From NCBI GenBank assembly GCA_025464025.1, contig JAODBP010000081.1:1-13467 (forward strand): 13,467 nt of DNA, in the 5' to 3' direction. Shown here piece by piece: positions 12,830 to 13,467 of the stretch. Positions within the stretch are counted from its first letter, which is position 1; each line of letters opens with the position of its first letter. The stretch comes from Actinomycetes bacterium. Lineage in GTDB: Bacteria; Actinomycetota; Acidimicrobiia; Acidimicrobiales; CADCSY01. The position numbers and the translations under genes are program-made. The notes beneath the pieces are model-generated. The model did no database searches. It saw only the letters and a program-made list of their open reading frames with translations, and was not told where the DNA came from.

Positions 12830-13467
12830 TCACGGGACGACGACCCGCCCTTCGGCCGCGGCCAGCGCGATGTCCGTGCGGTAGTGCGATCCTCGTAGGC
12901 CGATCGTCGAGATGCGCTCGTAGGCCTGAGCTCTCGCTGCCGCCAGGCTCGCGCCGGTACCGAGCACCGAGAGCACCCGCCCGCCGGCCGACAGTTCCGA
13001 ACCCTCAGGGCTGAGCGTCGTCCCCGCGTGCAGGATCCCATCGCCGTCGGCACCGGCGATGACGTCGCCGGTGACCGGTGTCCCGGGATAATTCTCGGCG
13101 GCGACGACGACGGTGACGGCGAACCCGGGTTGCCATTCGAGCTCGGCGTAGGCCGAAAGATCGCCGTCTGCAGCGGCTTTCAGTAGTCCACCCAACGGTG
13201 TCCGGAGAAGCTCGAGCACCACCTGAGTTTCCGGGTCGCCGAATCGGCAGTTGAACTCGATAACTTGCGGGCCGTCCTTGGTGAGCACCAACCCGGCGTA
13301 GAGCAGCCCGGCGAAAGGTGCACCCCGGCTTGCCATCTCGGCCAGCACCGGATCCAGCACCCGCGCCTGCACTTCGGGGACGAATCCATCGGGCGCCCAG
13401 GTCAGTGGCGCGTAGGCGCCCATACCGCCGGTGTTGGGGCCCTCGTCGTGGTCCCGCACCCGTTTGA
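12830..13467 (-). CDS. purD: Phosphoribosylamine-glycine ligase, C-terminal half (partial at right edge)
   Basis: PurD (GARS) joins glycine to 5-phosphoribosylamine using ATP in purine synthesis. About 211 of the usual roughly 420 residues are present and the frame is open to the edge (KRVRDHDEGPNTGGMGAY at the left of the protein piece). Seen: GPNTGGMGAYAP, the ATP-grasp metal-binding EFNCRFGDPETQVVLELL, GGRVLSVLG and YRTDIALAAAEG near the end. GTG 13459 is internal, not a start. The gene uses codons rarely seen elsewhere in the window (GAT, CTT, CAA, AAT, TAT, ACA) and two 60-base samples (13141-13200, 13261-13320) are 63-65% GC, against 70-82% in three samples from the lipA part. It therefore looks foreign to its neighbours, by transfer or by chimeric assembly. 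Confidence 0.95.
   Translation of the reverse strand, partial: KRVRDHDEGPNTGGMGAYAPLTWAPDGFVPEVQARVLDPVLAEMASRGAPFAGLLYAGLVLTKDGPQVIEFNCRFGDPETQVVLELLRTPLGGLLKAAADGDLSAYAELEWQPGFAVTVVVAAENYPGTPVTGDVIAGADGDGILHAGTTLSPEGSELSAGGRVLSVLGTGASLAAARAQAYERISTIGLRGSHYRTDIALAAAEGRVVVP

Noticed and set aside
10911..12833. 640-codon open frame on the minus strand in another frame over the protease and lipA
   Set aside because: It spans two genes in the wrong frame and its translation is His/Arg/Gly-rich noise.
10481..12898. Long open frame on the plus strand opposite the protease and lipA
   Set aside because: The product is Arg/Gly/Ala-rich low-complexity sequence with no motif. Both minus-strand genes under it show clear homology. 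Long antisense frames are expected at this GC content.
12815..13467. A PurD-LipA fusion protein by stop-codon readthrough, since both share a frame
   Set aside because: A single TGA in a normal C-terminal context and the lost LipA cysteines make a functional fusion very unlikely.
1..13467. CRISPR arrays, tRNA or rRNA genes, phage defence cassettes
   Set aside because: No regularly spaced repeats, tRNA-like cloverleaf or rRNA signatures were seen on either strand, and every sizeable gene has a metabolic, regulatory or envelope assignment.

Overview
The window is a very GC-rich, gene-dense actinobacterial segment. The C-terminal repeats of its secreted protease (GYWL..DG.V..FG type), the anti-sigma ectodomain, GTG/TTG starts and repeated leaderless-type promoters (TANNNT placed 6-7 nt before the start codon) suggest Acidimicrobiia or a close relative. 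That placement is an inference, not a phylogenetic result. No rRNA, tRNA, CRISPR array, IS element or prophage gene is visible.

Layout. 1-1906 (+): C-terminal half of cobalamin-dependent methionine synthase. 1964-2818 (-): unrecognised membrane protein, divergent from a lipoprotein and a coupled PAPS-type sulfotransferase (2856-4668, +). 4872-7483 (-): SRPBCC protein and ArsR-type repressor (operon with an operator between -35 and -10), then an M24 peptidase and an SDR. 7517-7779 (-): remnant of a pyridoxamine-phosphate-oxidase-like gene with its middle deleted. 7882-10303 (+): ECF sigma factor, membrane anti-sigma-like protein, exported membrane-anchored cupredoxin, MOSC protein. 10544-12121 (-): exported S1 protease with a repeat domain. 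12170-12829 (-): lipoyl synthase fragment lacking its iron-sulfur N-terminus, abutting the 3' end of purD (12830-13467, off the edge), whose codon use and GC differ from the rest.

How parts work together. The strongest signal is a matched pair of ECF-type promoters, GGAACC-N16-TGTAG, one before the sigma gene and one before the cupredoxin. They suggest an autoregulated sigma/anti-sigma switch whose nearest target is the copper protein. The second signal is that each of the three convergent gene junctions (1921-1960, 4709-4790, 10309-10517) holds a large inverted repeat without a T-tract. The last is a 209-bp nested structure that also offers mutually exclusive pairings. The purD/lipA junction is either a real rearrangement or an assembly chimera and should be checked before use.
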